Part shown: positions 8,262-34,000 of the stretch, piece by piece | Layout of the letters: every line of letters begins with the position of its first letter | How positions within the stretch are numbered: position 1 is the stretch's first letter | From: DASZBX01 sp035943635 | GTDB taxonomy: Bacteria; Actinomycetota; Actinomycetes; Streptomycetales; Catenulisporaceae | NCBI GenBank assembly: GCA_035943635.1 | Contig: DASZBX010000066.1 | Span: forward strand, 26,486 to 90,485 | Direction: 5' to 3' | DNA length: 64,000 nucleotides | The notes under the pieces: model-generated | Database searches by the model: none | Seen by the model: the letters and a program-made list of their open reading frames with translations, nothing else | What the model was told of the DNA's origin: nothing | Translations under genes and position numbers: made by a program

Positions 8262-8918
8262 CTATCGCGGCCGGCGCACGGACCGGCGGAAGCTCCACAG
8301 GGCGACCGCGAACAGCAGGCCCCAGATGAAGAACGACATGTCCCAGACCCACAGGTGCCACCAGAGCGGCTTCCAGACGATCGGCTGGGACTGCTTGACC
8401 ACGCCGACGGCCACCAGCGCGTCCCCGAGGACGAGCAGCCCGCCGTAGAGGGTCAGGAAGATGGCGGCGACCCAGCCGAGCAGAGCCACCAGCCGCCGCG
8501 GCAGCCGCCGGCCCCACGGCTGGACCAGGGCCAGGGCCAGGACCGCGCCGACCATTTTAAGCAGGCCGGTGACCCAGACCGCCACGTAGATGGACGTGTC
8601 CCCGGCCAGCGCCATCCGTTCGATGCTGCCGCCGATGGTGTCCAGCAGGGTGCGGCCGCCGGAACCCCAGTAGAAGCTGATCGCCGCGAAGATCAAACCC
8701 CACCCGCATGCGGCGTATCCCGCCCAGGCGGCCGCCGGGGCCCGCGTGCCGGTCCCGACTGGTTCAGACCGGTCCGTTCGGGTGCTCATCTCGGCGTCGT
8801 CCCCTTCGTCGTGCGGTGAACCCGTCTCCAGGTCTCTGTCCTGATCCGGCCGGGGCAAAACCGCCCGGGCGGCCGCGGGAGTTCCGGGCCCGGAAGCACC
8901 GTATCCGACCTTTGTCAT
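8262..8918 (-). CDS. DUF3995-like integral membrane protein
   Basis: The 218-residue protein has a polar N-terminus of about 60 residues and four hydrophobic segments (around AWAGYAACGWGLIFAAISFY, a central VAVWVTGLLKMVGAVLALAL, LVALLGWVAAIFLTLYGGLL, and DMSFFIWGLLFAVALW). This matches DUF3995 proteins of actinobacteria, whose function is unknown. ATG 8918 has GAGGAG at good spacing. An inner ATG about 43 codons on is preceded by AAGGGG and is an alternative start. It lies after the big operon behind a hairpin, so it may be an independent cluster-edge gene. Confidence 0.7.
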   Translation of the reverse strand: MTKVGYGASGPGTPAAARAVLPRPDQDRDLETGSPHDEGDDAEMSTRTDRSEPVGTGTRAPAAAWAGYAACGWGLIFAAISFYWGSGGRTLLDTIGGSIERMALAGDTSIYVAVWVTGLLKMVGAVLALALVQPWGRRLPRRLVALLGWVAAIFLTLYGGLLVLGDALVAVGVVKQSQPIVWKPLWWHLWVWDMSFFIWGLLFAVALWSFRRSVRRPR

Positions 8919-9017
8919 TTCTACACTCCTCTTCGGCAGATTCGCGCGGCGGCCCGGACGCGGCCGGGCGTGAACCGGCCGATCGTCCACCGGCAGTTCG
9001 CCTGCGGGCGGTTCACG

Positions 9018-9046
9018 GTCCGGCGGGCCCGAGCCGGGCGCCGGAC
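9018..9046 (-). terminator. Hairpin terminator after the large PKS-NRPS operon
   Basis: GTCCGGCG (9018-9025) pairs perfectly with CGCCGGAC (9039-9046), with an inner CCCG/CGGG pairing. It lies 21-49 bases beyond the SRPBCC stop codon on the minus strand, where the operon transcript should end. Confidence 0.55.
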
Positions 9047-9066
9047 CCGGGGCGCCGCACAACGGT

Positions 9067-9615
9067 TCACTTCACGGCCTTGCCCACGGCCCGCAGCACG
9101 TCCCGGCGGACCATGCCGCTGCCCACCCGTACCGGGATCCAGTACACGGTGAACGCGCGCCGGGTGGCGGTGTCGGTGCTGACCACCCGGGTTTCGGTGG
9201 CCAGCCGGGTGCCGCCGCGCTCGGCGGACAGCCGGAAGTTCATCGCGACCTTGGACCAGCCCGGTTCGGCGAAGTCGTGGAAGGCCTCCGGGGTCCAGTC
9301 CGCGCGGTCCGGGTGGCTGGGCCGGGTCGCGGTGTACTTCGCCACGTCGGTCAGGACCAGTTCGCCGGGACGGTCGGCCACGAGCACCTTCGGCGCCATG
9401 CTGTCCATCACCCGCCGGTCGCCCTGGTCCTCCCGGACGCCGAACCAGGCCCGCGGTCCGCCGCGCAGCCGGGTCAGTGCCTCGGTCACCTCCAGGTCGC
9501 GCACCCGCAGGTCCCACAAAGCGTCCCAGACCCGCTCGGGTTCGGCGTCCAGCCAGCGGTCGTGCGCCTCCCGGTGGTCAAACGTCGGCATCAGCCGCTC
9601 CAGTGTCCACGGCAT
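9067..9615 (-). CDS. SRPBCC (START-like) domain protein
   Basis: The 182-residue protein has the START/polyketide-cyclase-like pattern: DAEPERVWDALWDLRVRDLE near the start, a central ADRPGELVLTDVAKY and WSKVAMNFRLSAERGGTRLA, and a C-terminal amphipathic helix ending VLRAVGKAVK. SRPBCC folds make hydrophobic pockets and serve as cyclases, aromatases or lipid binders. The start overlaps the mutase stop as TGATG, so it is the last cistron of the operon. In a cluster without an obvious aromatase it could shape or cyclise the PKS chain, but it might equally be unrelated to chain handling. Confidence 0.75.
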   Translation of the reverse strand: MPWTLERLMPTFDHREAHDRWLDAEPERVWDALWDLRVRDLEVTEALTRLRGGPRAWFGVREDQGDRRVMDSMAPKVLVADRPGELVLTDVAKYTATRPSHPDRADWTPEAFHDFAEPGWSKVAMNFRLSAERGGTRLATETRVVSTDTATRRAFTVYWIPVRVGSGMVRRDVLRAVGKAVK

Positions 9616-11171
9616 CAGTGGTCCGCCTTTCCCAGGGTTCGAATGGTCCGGACGGTTCGCCCGGCCCGGCCCACTGCGGCCGGGTCGCCTCGTCGAACGG
9701 TGTCCGCGGCGGCGCCGGCCAGGACGGATTCGGGCAGGTCGGCGGCCTGGTCGTACCGGTTCTTCACGTACGACAGCGCCATCAGCAGGTCGGTGCTGCC
9801 AGCCCGGGCCCGGCCGACATGTGCAGCCCGCCCGCTGATCGGCAGCGACCCGGTGTCGGCCCAGCCCAGCCGGCCGTCCGGGCCGATCAGGCTGCGGGTG
9901 CGGCCGGGGTTGTCCGGGTGCAGGCAGTACGGCACGTCCAGGTAGCCGCGCTCGACCGCGCGCAGCATCGCGGCGCCGAGATCGTCGTCGAGTTCGAGTA
10001 CCGCTTCGATCAGGGCACCGGCCTCGGCCAGCAGCCCGGTGTCCGGCGGCGGCGCGGCCGGCCGGGACCGGGTGCACGCGGCGGCCACGGCTCCGGCCAG
10101 TTCCAGGGCTTCGACGTTCTCCGCGACGGTCGGGATCCGCACGGATTCGGCCGAGGTCTTCACGATCAGCCGGGCCGCGCCGCCGCGGACGGCCAGTTCG
10201 GCCGAGTCGCACAGCAGCCGCAGCGCGCCGGCCCGGGTGGTCGGGTAGACGCCCATGTAGGTGTAGAGCACCAGATGCCAGTCGAGATCGGGCAGGTAGT
10301 GGCCGGCCAGGGCGCCCAGAACGGCGAGCGCCTCGGCGTCCTGATCGGCGTTGGTCTGCTGCGCATAGCTCAGTGAGACGCTGCGCAGACCGTGCTGCCG
10401 GAAGAACATGGCTTCGAGCACTGAGACCGCGATCAGCAGGCTGGGCGGGCACAATTGGCCCAGCAGGCAGCCGCCGAAGCTCTCCAGGTGCGGTTCGGCG
10501 CCGGTCTCGCGCTGCTCGGACAGCAGTTCGCAGGACCGGGCCCAGTTCCGTACCGCGTCGCGCAACGGCACCCGGCCGTAGGGCAGGCAGTAGGAGATCG
10601 GGCCGCCCTCGGTGGCGTCCAGGCCGAGCACCGACAGCGCCCTGATGATCTCGTACGGTTCGGCCGAGCCGTGCCGTACCTGGACCGGGAAGTCCGGGCC
10701 GCGCACCGAATCGAGCAGGCCGCGGGTGACCTGCTGCAGGTGGGACAGGATCGGGTAGCCGTTGAGCGGCGCGCCGTCCGCCAGGGCCCGGGCGGCGCTC
10801 GCGTAGTCCCGGACTCTGGTGTAGCTGTCCAGGGTGAGCGTGCCGACGCTGACGGCCCGGGCCCGCCGGGTGGCGAGCAGTCCGTCGCGCATCTGCTCCG
10901 GGTCGCTGAAACCCATCCGGGGCTGGACCACGATTTCGCCGCGGCCGCGGGCCGCGTTGACGAACGCGGCAAAGGACTGGGTGCTGGTCGTCGGGGTTGA
11001 AGCAGAGGTCAGATTCAGCACGGTCGACTCCGAATCTGTGTTCTGGAAATGGTTTCCGGGTGCGCCGCCGCGGGCTGCGCCGCCTTTCGCCGGCGCGGGA
11101 ATCGGTGCGTTGCCCCGCACTGCCGGCCGGGTGCCGGCCGGGCTCTGCCGGGGCCAGCCCGGGCGGTTCAC
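9615..11171 (-). CDS. mutE: Glutamate (methylaspartate) mutase, catalytic E subunit
   Basis: It pairs with the B12-binding S subunit to convert L-glutamate to (2S,3S)-3-methylaspartate through an adenosylcobalamin radical. Family segments are present in order: VQPRMGFSDPEQM, TLTLDSYTR, LNGYPI, FPVQVRHGSAEPYEII (with the substrate-binding RHG), ATEGGPISYCLPYGRVPLRD, LLGQLCPPSLLIAV, and a late MRAVERGYLDVPYCLHPDN. The GTG at 11171 overlaps the S-subunit stop (GTGA) but adds about 50 low-complexity residues. GTG 11021, after a GGAG, would give 468 residues, close to the family norm, and may be the real start. The adjacent NRPS has an Asp-type adenylation domain that fits 3-methylaspartate. Confidence 0.88.
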   Translation of the reverse strand: MNRPGWPRQSPAGTRPAVRGNAPIPAPAKGGAARGGAPGNHFQNTDSESTVLNLTSASTPTTSTQSFAAFVNAARGRGEIVVQPRMGFSDPEQMRDGLLATRRARAVSVGTLTLDSYTRVRDYASAARALADGAPLNGYPILSHLQQVTRGLLDSVRGPDFPVQVRHGSAEPYEIIRALSVLGLDATEGGPISYCLPYGRVPLRDAVRNWARSCELLSEQRETGAEPHLESFGGCLLGQLCPPSLLIAVSVLEAMFFRQHGLRSVSLSYAQQTNADQDAEALAVLGALAGHYLPDLDWHLVLYTYMGVYPTTRAGALRLLCDSAELAVRGGAARLIVKTSAESVRIPTVAENVEALELAGAVAAACTRSRPAAPPPDTGLLAEAGALIEAVLELDDDLGAAMLRAVERGYLDVPYCLHPDNPGRTRSLIGPDGRLGWADTGSLPISGRAAHVGRARAGSTDLLMALSYVKNRYDQAADLPESVLAGAAADTVRRGDPAAVGRAGRTVRTIRTLGKADH

Positions 11172-11761
11172 GGCGTCACCGCGCGGCGGCTGGCGCCGAT
11201 GGCCGCGACGTAGCCGGTGAACAGGTGCATGTCCGCGCCGTCCTGGAACACCGCGTGGAACCCGGCTTCCAGGAGTCCGTGCACCTGGTCCGGGGCGAGC
11301 TGCCCGGCCAGGCCGAGCTTGCCGCCGATGATCGCCGGCACGCTGTGCAGTTCCGGCCGCCGGCGCACCGCCGCGGCCAGCCGAGCGCCGTCGATCCGGC
11401 CGTGGCCGTTGACCGAGCTGATCACCAGCAGGTCGGGCTGGTGCCGCAGGCAGGCGTCGATCACGATGTCGTCGGGCGTGCAGGCGCCGAGGTTGACGAC
11501 GTGCCAGCCGAGTTCTTCGAGCAGGAGCTGGAGGTAGGCCAGGTTCCAGGTGTGCGAGTCGGAGGACACGCTGCTGAGCACGACCGTGCCGCGGGCGGGC
11601 AGCGGTTCGCCGGGCAGCGCGTGGTCCGGCAGTCCGGCGTCCTGCGGCGGGGCGAGCGCGAGGCCGCCTTCACCCGGTCCGGCCGGCGCGTGCGCGAGAC
11701 CGTCCGGGCCGGATGACGGCGCATGCTCGCGGGGCGCCGGGACGATGGGTGAGCGGGTCAC
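11168..11761 (-). CDS. mutS: Glutamate mutase, cobalamin-binding S subunit
   Basis: About 55 Pro/Ala/Gly-rich residues precede a B12-binding Rossmann-like domain (about 57-190). The cobalamin motif region reads SSVSSDSHTWNLAYL. The Asp and His of the DxHxxG lower-ligand motif are kept, but its Gly is replaced by Asn. Further matches are LGWHVVNLGACTPDD, DLLVISSVNGHGR, and PAIIGGKLG. Usual S subunits are about 137 residues, so the N-terminal tail is an extension or the true start is internal. GTG 11761 overlaps the stop of a small upstream ORF (GTGA), and its own stop overlaps mutE, so the stoichiometry is set by coupling. Confidence 0.85.
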   Translation of the reverse strand: MTRSPIVPAPREHAPSSGPDGLAHAPAGPGEGGLALAPPQDAGLPDHALPGEPLPARGTVVLSSVSSDSHTWNLAYLQLLLEELGWHVVNLGACTPDDIVIDACLRHQPDLLVISSVNGHGRIDGARLAAAVRRRPELHSVPAIIGGKLGLAGQLAPDQVHGLLEAGFHAVFQDGADMHLFTGYVAAIGASRRAVTP

Positions 11762-11919
11762 GGCGTCACCGTCCCGGTGGCGATGTGGCGGTCGGCGATC
11801 TCGGCAGGGGTGGTGCGGGCAGTGGCGGGCAGGGGGGTGCGGACCCAGGGAATGGTTGTGGCGGCGGGCGTGATGGCGGCGACGTCGGTGTCGGCGCGGG
11901 TGAGAAGAGTCTGGTTCAC
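11758..11919 (-). CDS. Putative 53-residue protein between the NTF2-like and mutase genes
   Basis: This frame starts at GTG 11919, five bases after the NTF2-like stop, and ends in a TGA that overlaps the S-subunit start as GTGA. Most codons end in G or C, as in the flanking genes. The product begins MNQTLLTRADTDVAAITPA and ends PAEIADRHIATGTVTP. It is Thr/Ala/Pro-rich with no membrane segment or known motif. No strong RBS is visible, so it would depend on translational coupling. It fills a gap that would otherwise be the only uncoupled stretch between these genes. I do not recognise it. Confidence 0.45.
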   Translation of the reverse strand: MNQTLLTRADTDVAAITPAATTIPWVRTPLPATARTTPAEIADRHIATGTVTP

Positions 11920-11924
11920 CGGAA

Positions 11925-12299
11925 TCAGACCATCGGGCTGAAGAAGAAGGTGTCCCGGCGGGAGAACCGGCCGTCCTGGCCGACCACGAAGAAGTCGGCG
12001 AACCGCAGCCGGGCGCTGCTGCCGTCGTTCAACGTGCCGACGAACTCGCCGTGCACCGCGACGGTCCTGCCGTCCACGACCAGGGTGTGCAGCGAGTGCC
12101 TGCCCTCGGCGATGACCCGCTCGCCGCCGTAGAACCGCTCCAGGTCCGAGCGGCCGGTCAGCGGCGGGTAGCCGGGGCGGTGATAGACGGCGTCCGGCGC
12201 GAACAGGCCGAGCAGGCCGTCGACGTCGTTGCGGTCGACCAGTTCATAATAGTGGGCGGCTGTCTGCGCGACGTTTGTGCGCTCCGAGGTGATGGTCAC
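11925..12299 (-). CDS. SnoaL-like / NTF2-family protein
   Basis: The 124-residue protein has an NTF2-like cone fold pattern: AAHYYELVDRNDVDGLLGLF, then APDAVYHRPGYPPLTGRSDL, a central VVDGRTVAVHGEFVGTL, and ADFFVVGQDGRFSRRDTFFF at the end. SnoaL-like proteins of this size act as cyclases, isomerases, dehydratases or hydroxylase partners in polyketide and peptide pathways. The start is GTG 12299 with AAGG eight bases upstream. It lies between mbtH and the glutamate mutase genes on the same strand, so it belongs to the peptide pathway. Which step it catalyses cannot be read from the sequence. Confidence 0.75.
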   Translation of the reverse strand: MTITSERTNVAQTAAHYYELVDRNDVDGLLGLFAPDAVYHRPGYPPLTGRSDLERFYGGERVIAEGRHSLHTLVVDGRTVAVHGEFVGTLNDGSSARLRFADFFVVGQDGRFSRRDTFFFSPMV

Positions 12300-12499
12300 G
12301 TTCTGCCTTTCGGTGTCGGTCGGCCCCCGGGCGGGAGCCGAGGGGGTGGTGGCTGCGCTGTCCGGATCGGTGGATGAGGCTGGTCGGGAACGGGTGGATC
12401 AGGGAGCTGGTAGATCAGAGGTCGGATGCATCGGGGGTCGGGTAGATCGGTGGGGCGGCCCCGGCCGAATGCCGGCCGGCCGGGACCGCGGTCATCCGG
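12300..12499 (-). other. 200-base gap after mbtH inside the operon
   Basis: This is the only sizeable gap between KR and SRPBCC. It is very GC-rich with repeated GGTNGATC-like words, and has a short CCGGCC…GGCCGG inverted repeat near 12461-12479. It could hold an internal promoter or an attenuating hairpin for the mutase genes. No convincing coding frame was found. Confidence 0.3.
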
Positions 12500-12718
12500 T
12501 CAGGCGGCCGCGGACTGCATCGCCCGGACCAGGCTGGCCGGGCGCATGTCGGTCCAGCTGCGCTCGACGTACTCGAGGCAGGCCTCCCGGTTGTCCGGGC
12601 CGTGCGTGGTGGTCCAGCCGGCCGGCACCGCCGCGAACACGGGCCACAGCGAGTGCTGGCCCTCGTCGTTGACGAGTACGAGGAAACCGCCGTCGGCGTT
12701 CTCGAACGGATTGGTCAT
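12500..12718 (-). CDS. mbtH: MbtH-like protein
   Basis: The 72-residue protein starts at ATG 12718 behind a perfect AGGAGG. It shows the MbtH signature: NPFENADGGFLVLVNDEGQH, SLWPVFAAVPAGW, the NREACLEYVERSWTDMRP segment with the conserved second Trp, and LVRAMQ at the end. MbtH-like proteins bind adenylation domains and are needed for folding or activity of many actinomycete NRPSs. It lies 55 bases after the NRPS-B stop. Confidence 0.97.
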   Translation of the reverse strand: MTNPFENADGGFLVLVNDEGQHSLWPVFAAVPAGWTTTHGPDNREACLEYVERSWTDMRPASLVRAMQSAAA

Positions 12719-12773
12719 GTCATCCTCCTGATGAAGCGGGGTGTGTTGACGGGTGGTACGGGTTCGGGCGGTG

Positions 12774-28036
<15,263 letters not shown>

Positions 28037-28040
<4 letters not shown>

Positions 28041-31000
28041 GTGAGGGCTCCCCATTCGGTCTCGAGCTCGTCGGCCAGGGCGTCGATCTCGTCCTGGCTG
28101 ATGGTCACCAGATCGAGGTCGGAGGGTGTGTATCCGCCGCCGGACAGCGCGGCGTGTTCGCAGAGTGCGGTCAGTGCCCTGATCCAGGTCGAGGCCAGGT
28201 CGCGCACCTCGTCCGGGTCGAACAGTCCGGCCGGGAAGGCCCAGGTCGCCGACAGCACCGGACCGCTCGGGCCGTCCACGGCGACCGCGTTGACCTCCAG
28301 GGCGTGCGCGGCCGGCAGGCCCGGGTCGGCGCCGCCGTCGATGGCGGTGCCGGGGACCAGGGACCAGTCGGGCACCGGTATGGTGCTCTGGGCTGCGGCA
28401 GGTTGCGCGGCGCCGATCCGGCCGAGGTAGTTGAAGCCGATCTGCGCGCCGGGCAGGCCGTCGAGCGACGCCGCGGTCCGCGGGTTGAGGTAACGCAGCA
28501 GGCCGTAGCCGAGCCCGTTGCCCGGGACGGTCCGCAGTTCCTCCTTGATCTGCTTGAACACCGCGTCCAGCTGGACCCGGTCGGTCCAGTCGGTCGGCGC
28601 CGGGCCGGCCTCAGCGGTCAGCCGGACCGGGTAGAGCGTGGTGAACCAGCCGACCGTCCGGGAAAGGTCGGTCGGCGCGCCGATCTCCTCGCGGCCGTGG
28701 CCTTCCAGGTCGATCAGCAGCGAACCGTCGGTACACCGCCCGGTGCGCCGGCTCCAGTCCGCGGAGGCCAGGGCGAGGGCGGTCAGCAGTACGTCGTTGA
28801 CGTTCGCGTGATACGCGGCGGGCACCGTGGTCAGGGCGCTGGTGGTGATGTCGGCCGGCAGGGCGACGGTGACCGTGTCGAGGGTGGCGACCGTGTCCTG
28901 GGCCGGGTCCAGTGCGCGGCGGCCGACCGGGACGTCCGGTCCGGTCAGCGCGGTGTGCCAGTGCGGGAGTTCGGCCGCGCGGGCCTCGGTGACCGCTTCC
29001 TCGCCGAGCCTGGTCGCCCAGGTGCGCAGCGAGGTGCCGCCGGGCGGAAGGGTCGCGGTACCGCCGTGCAGCGCCGCCGAGGCGGCCGCTTCCAGGTCGG
29101 GCAGCAGGATCCGCCAGGAGACCGCGTCCACGGCGAGGTGGTGGACGGCCAGGATCAGCCGGCCGGAACGCCGCGGGCCGGCGTCGAGCCAGGCCGCGCC
29201 GAGCATCCGGCCGTCGGCCGGGGACAGCGTGCGCCGGATCGCCTCGGCTTGCGCCGCGGCCGCCGCGTCCCACTCGTCCTCGGCCAGTGCGGAGACGTCG
29301 ATGCGGGTCAGCAGACCGTCCGCGGCGACGCTGCCGCGGGCGGGGACGACCAGGTGTGCGCCGTCACCGCTGCCGCCTTCGCCGCGGACCAGCCGCGAGC
29401 GAAGCGCGTCGTGCCGATCGAGCACCGCGTCCAGGGACGCGGCCAGGACGCTGCGGCTGAGGCCGGCCGGGGTGATGACCGCGACCCGCTGGCAGAACCC
29501 GTCGATCGGGCCGGATGCCTCGATCAGCCGCCTGGCGATCGGCAGCAGGGCGATCCGGCCGATCCCGGCGTCCGGGTCCTCGGCGACCGCGCTCTCGCCG
29601 CCGCCGACCCGCGAGACCAGCCGGGCCACCGTCTTGCTCTCGAACACGTCCCGCGGAGTGAACACCAGCCCGGCGGAACGCGCCCGGCTGACCAGCTGGA
29701 TGGAGACGATGCTGTCCCCGCCCAGTTCGAAGAAGCTGTCGTCCACCCCGACCGATTCCAGGCCGAGCGCTCCGGCGAACAGCTCGCACAGGACCTGTTC
29801 GATCGGCGTGGTCGGCGCGCGGCCGGCCGGGTCGGCGTCGAGCTTGGGGGCGGGCAGCGCGCGCCGGTCGAGTTTGCCGCTCGGGGTCAGCGGAAGCGCG
29901 TCGAGCACCTCGATCGCCGCGGGCACCATGTACTCCGGCAACATGCCGGCCAGGTGGGCGCGCAGTGCGTCCACATCCAGGCTGATGCCCTCGCGCGGGA
30001 CCACGTACCCGGCCAGCCGCTTGGCGCCGGGCCGGTCCTCGCGGGCGATCACGGCCACCTGGCCGACGCCGGCGAACCGGATCGCGGCGGCCTCGATCTC
30101 GCCCAGCTCGATCCGGAAACCGCGGATCTTCACCTGGTCGTCGGTGCGGCCGAGGTAGATCAGGGTGCCGTCCTCGGTCCAGGACACCAGGTCGCCGGTG
30201 CGGTACATCCGGCTGCCGGCCGGGCCGAACGGGTCGGCGGCGAACCGGTCGGCGGTCAGGCCCGGGCGGTTGAGGTAGCCGCGGGCCAGCTGGATTCCGG
30301 CCAGGTACAGTTCGCCCGGCGTGTTCGGCGGAACCGGCCGCAGTGCGCTGTCGAGCACGTACACGCCGGTGTTGGACACCGGGCGCCCGATCGGGACCGA
30401 CACGCCGTCGTCACCGCGCACGCACCGCCACCAGGTGACGTCGACCGATGCCTCGGTCGGGCCGTAGAGGTTGTCCAGCCTGGTTTCGCCGAAGATCTCG
30501 TGGAACCGGATCTTCGCCTCCACCGGCAGTGCCTCGCCGCTGCACGCGACCAGCCGCAGGCTGGTGCAGCCGCCCGCGGAGGGCTCCAGCAGGAACGCCT
30601 GGAGCATCGAGGGCACGAAGTGCGTCACAGTGACCTGCTGCTCGCGGATCAGAGCCGCGAGATACGCCGGGTCCTTGTGTCCCTCCGGCCGGGCGACGAC
30701 CAGGGTCGCGCCCTCGATCAGCGGCCAGAAGAACTCCCAGACCGAGACGTCGAATCCGGACGGGGTCTTCTGCAGCACCCGGTCGGCGGCGGTGAGCCGG
30801 TATTCCGACTGCATCCAGCCGAGCCGGTTGACGATCCCGGCGTGCGGTACCGCCACGCCCTTGGGCCGGCCGGTCGAGCCGGAGGTGTAGATGACGTACG
30901 CCGGGTGGGCCTCCAGCAGCGGCGAGCGCCGGTCGGTGTCGGACAGATCGGTGTCCGGATAGTGCGCCAGCCGGGTGGCCAGTGCCGGATCGTCGATCCG

Positions 31001-34000
31001 GATCTGCCCGGCCGCGGCCGGACCGTCGAACAGGCCGGCGGTCTCCGCGGTGGTCAGGATCAGCACCGGCGCGGCATCGGCGACCATGTAGTCGATCCGG
31101 TCGCGCGGGTAGCCCGGGTCGATCGGCAGGTAGGCGGCGCCGGTCTTGAGCACGGCCAACAGCGCGACGATCAGGTCCGCGGACCGCGGCAGGGCCAGGC
31201 CGACGAAGGTCTCCGGTCCGGCGCCGCGCTCGGCCAGCAGCCGGGCGAGCCGGTTGGCCCGCGCGTTCAGCTCGGCGTAGCTGAGGTATTCGGATTCGAA
31301 CACCACGGCGACCGCGCCGGGCGAGTGCGCCGCCTGCACCTCGATCAGTTCCGGCAGGGTGCCGGTGGGCAGTTCGGTGCCGGTCTCGATCCATTCGGTC
31401 AGGATCTGCTCGCGCTCGGGTCCGGTGAGCCAGTCCACCCGGCCGACCAGGGGGTCCTGGTCGTCGATCAGCGCGTGCACCAGGGATTCCAGGCGCCGGG
31501 CCAGGCGGCGCGCGCGGGTTTCGGCGACTCGGTCCGGCTGGTGGTCCAGGTGCAGCAGCAGGCCGGCCCCGGTGGTCGGATTGCTGCCGGGTATGGCGAT
31601 CAGGGTCAGCGGGTAGTGGGTGGCGTCGTGCGCGCCGATACCGGTGGTCCGAAGTTCGTCGGTGCCCGGCAGGCTGCCGGGGTCCAGGGGGTAGGTCTCG
31701 ACCACGGTGAGGGTGTCGAACAGTTCGCCGTTGCCGGTGGCCCGCTGGATGTCGGCCAAGCCCACGTGGTGATGGGCCGACAAGCGCGCCTGCTCGTCCT
31801 GGATCCGGGAGAGCAGCGCGCTGACGTGCTCGCCGGGATTCAACCGGATCCGCACAGGCAGGGTGTTGATGAACAGGCCGACCATCGACTCGATGCCCGG
31901 GATCTCGGGCGGACGGCCGGAGACCGTCGTACCGAACACCACGTCGTCGCGGCCGGTCGTCGCGGACAGCAGCAGCGCCCACAGGCCCTGGACGAACGTG
32001 TTCAAGGTCAGGTCGTGCTCACGCAGGTAGCGGTTGATCGCGGCGTCGGTCTCGGCGCCGAGTTCGATCGTGACCCGGTGCGGCGGGCCGGCGGTGTCCG
32101 CTTCGGACCCCGCGGCGTCGCCGGGGACGACCAGAGTCGGCTCTTCGACTCCTTCCAGAGCCGCGCGCCAAGCCTGGACCGAGGCGTTCTGGTCTTGCCG
32201 GGAGCGCCAGGCCAGGTACTCGCGGTACGCGGTGGTCTGCGGCAGTCCGGTGTCGTCGCCGTGGTTCTCGTACAGCGAGAACAGTTCTCCGGCGAGCAGC
32301 GGCATGGACCAGCCGTCGAGCAGGATGTGGTGGTTGGTCAGCGCCAAGCGGTAGCGGCCGGAGCCCAGGCGCAGTAGCAGGATGCGCAGAAGCGGCGGTT
32401 CGGTCAGGTCGAATCGGCGGGTCCGGGCCGCATCGAGCAGTGCGACGGCTTCGGCCTCGCGCTCGTCCGGGCTCAGCGCCGCCAGGTCGGCGGTGTCGAA
32501 CGGGACCCGCGCGGCGCCGGCCGGCACCAGGATCTGGACCGCTTCGCCGTTCTCCCGCTGGTGGAAGGCCGAGCGCAGGTTCGGGTGCCGGTCCACGAGC
32601 CGCTGTACCGCGGTGCGCAGCCGGGGCTCGTCCACGGTGCCTTCGAGGTCGAACACGAACTGGACGGTGTAGATGTCCTGTCCCCGGCCGTCGAAGAGGG
32701 AGTGGAACAGCAGGCCCGACTGCAGCGGGGTGAGCGGCAGGATGTCTTCCAGCCCGGGGTGGCGCTGTTCGAATTCCTCGATCTCGGATTGGGCCAGCGG
32801 CACCAGGTCCAGGTCGGACGGCGTGCGTCCGCCGACACCCGGGCGGGTGGCGTGCCGGGCCAGTGCGGTCAGTGCCCTGATCCAGGTTCCGGCCAGGTCG
32901 CGGACCTCGTCCTCGGCGAGCAGCCCGGTCGGGAAGGACCAGGTCGCCGACAACCGCGGGCCGCCGGGGCCGTCCACGGTCAGGGCATTGATTTCGAGGG
33001 CGTGGGCCAGGGACAGTCCGTGGTCGGCCGAGGCGCCCATCGCGGGGGTTCCGTCGGCGTCGGCGGCCGGAGACCAGGCACCGGAGGTTGCGGCCGAACC
33101 GTCGGCGCCGGCGAACCGGCCGAGGTAGTTGAACGCGATCTGCGGGCGGGCGCTGCCGGCCAGCTGCGGCGCGGTCTGCGGGTTGAGGTAACGCAGCAGT
33201 CCGTAGCCGAGCCCGTCGCCGGGAACGGTCCGCAGCTGCTCCTTGACCTGCTTGAGCACGGCGCCGAGGCGGGCTTCGTCGGACATCGCGGCGTCCAGGT
33301 CGAGGATGTCCGCGCTGATCCGCACCGGGTGGATGTCGGTGAACCAGCCGACCGTGCGGGACAGGTCCGCGCCGGCGCCGGATTCCTCGCGTCCGTGGCT
33401 TTCCACGTCGACCAGGACGGTGCTGTCGGTGCGGCGGCCGGTCCGCCAGGTCCAGTCCGCCATGGCCAGGGCGAGCCCGGCCAGCAGCACGTCGTCGATC
33501 CCGGCGTGGAACGCCGCGGGCACTGCGCCGAGCACCTTGGCGGTGGTGTCCGGGCACATGGTCAGGGTGACCGTGCCGAGGGTTCCGACGGTGTCCGCGG
33601 CCCGGTCCAGCGCGCGCGAGCCGAGGTCGGCGGGCGGCGCGGCCAGGGTGTCGAGCCAGTACGGCAGTTCGGCCGCGCGCTCGTCCCGGTTCGCCTCCTC
33701 GGCCGACCATGCGGCCCAGGTGCGCAGCGAGGTGCCGACGGAGGCCGGTTCGGCCGGGTTGTCCTCGTCGGCGCTGGTGGCCGTGGCCAGGTCGTTGAGC
33801 AGGATTCGCCAGGAGACGCCGTCCACAGCGAGGTGGTGCACGGCCAGCAGGAGTCTGCCGGGACGGTCCGGCCCGGCGTCGAGCCAGGTCGCCGCCAGCA
33901 TCCGGCCGTTCTCGGGGTCGAGCGCCGCGGACAAGGCCGCGCGCTCGGTCCCGGCCAGGTCGGCGAGCTCGGCCGGGGACAACGCGGATGCGTCGATCCG

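Noticed and set aside
9067..10452. 461-codon frame spanning the end of mutE and the SRPBCC gene
   Set aside because: Only its last 182 residues are SRPBCC-like; the start at 9615 overlaps the mutE stop, and the earlier part is a shadow of mutE.
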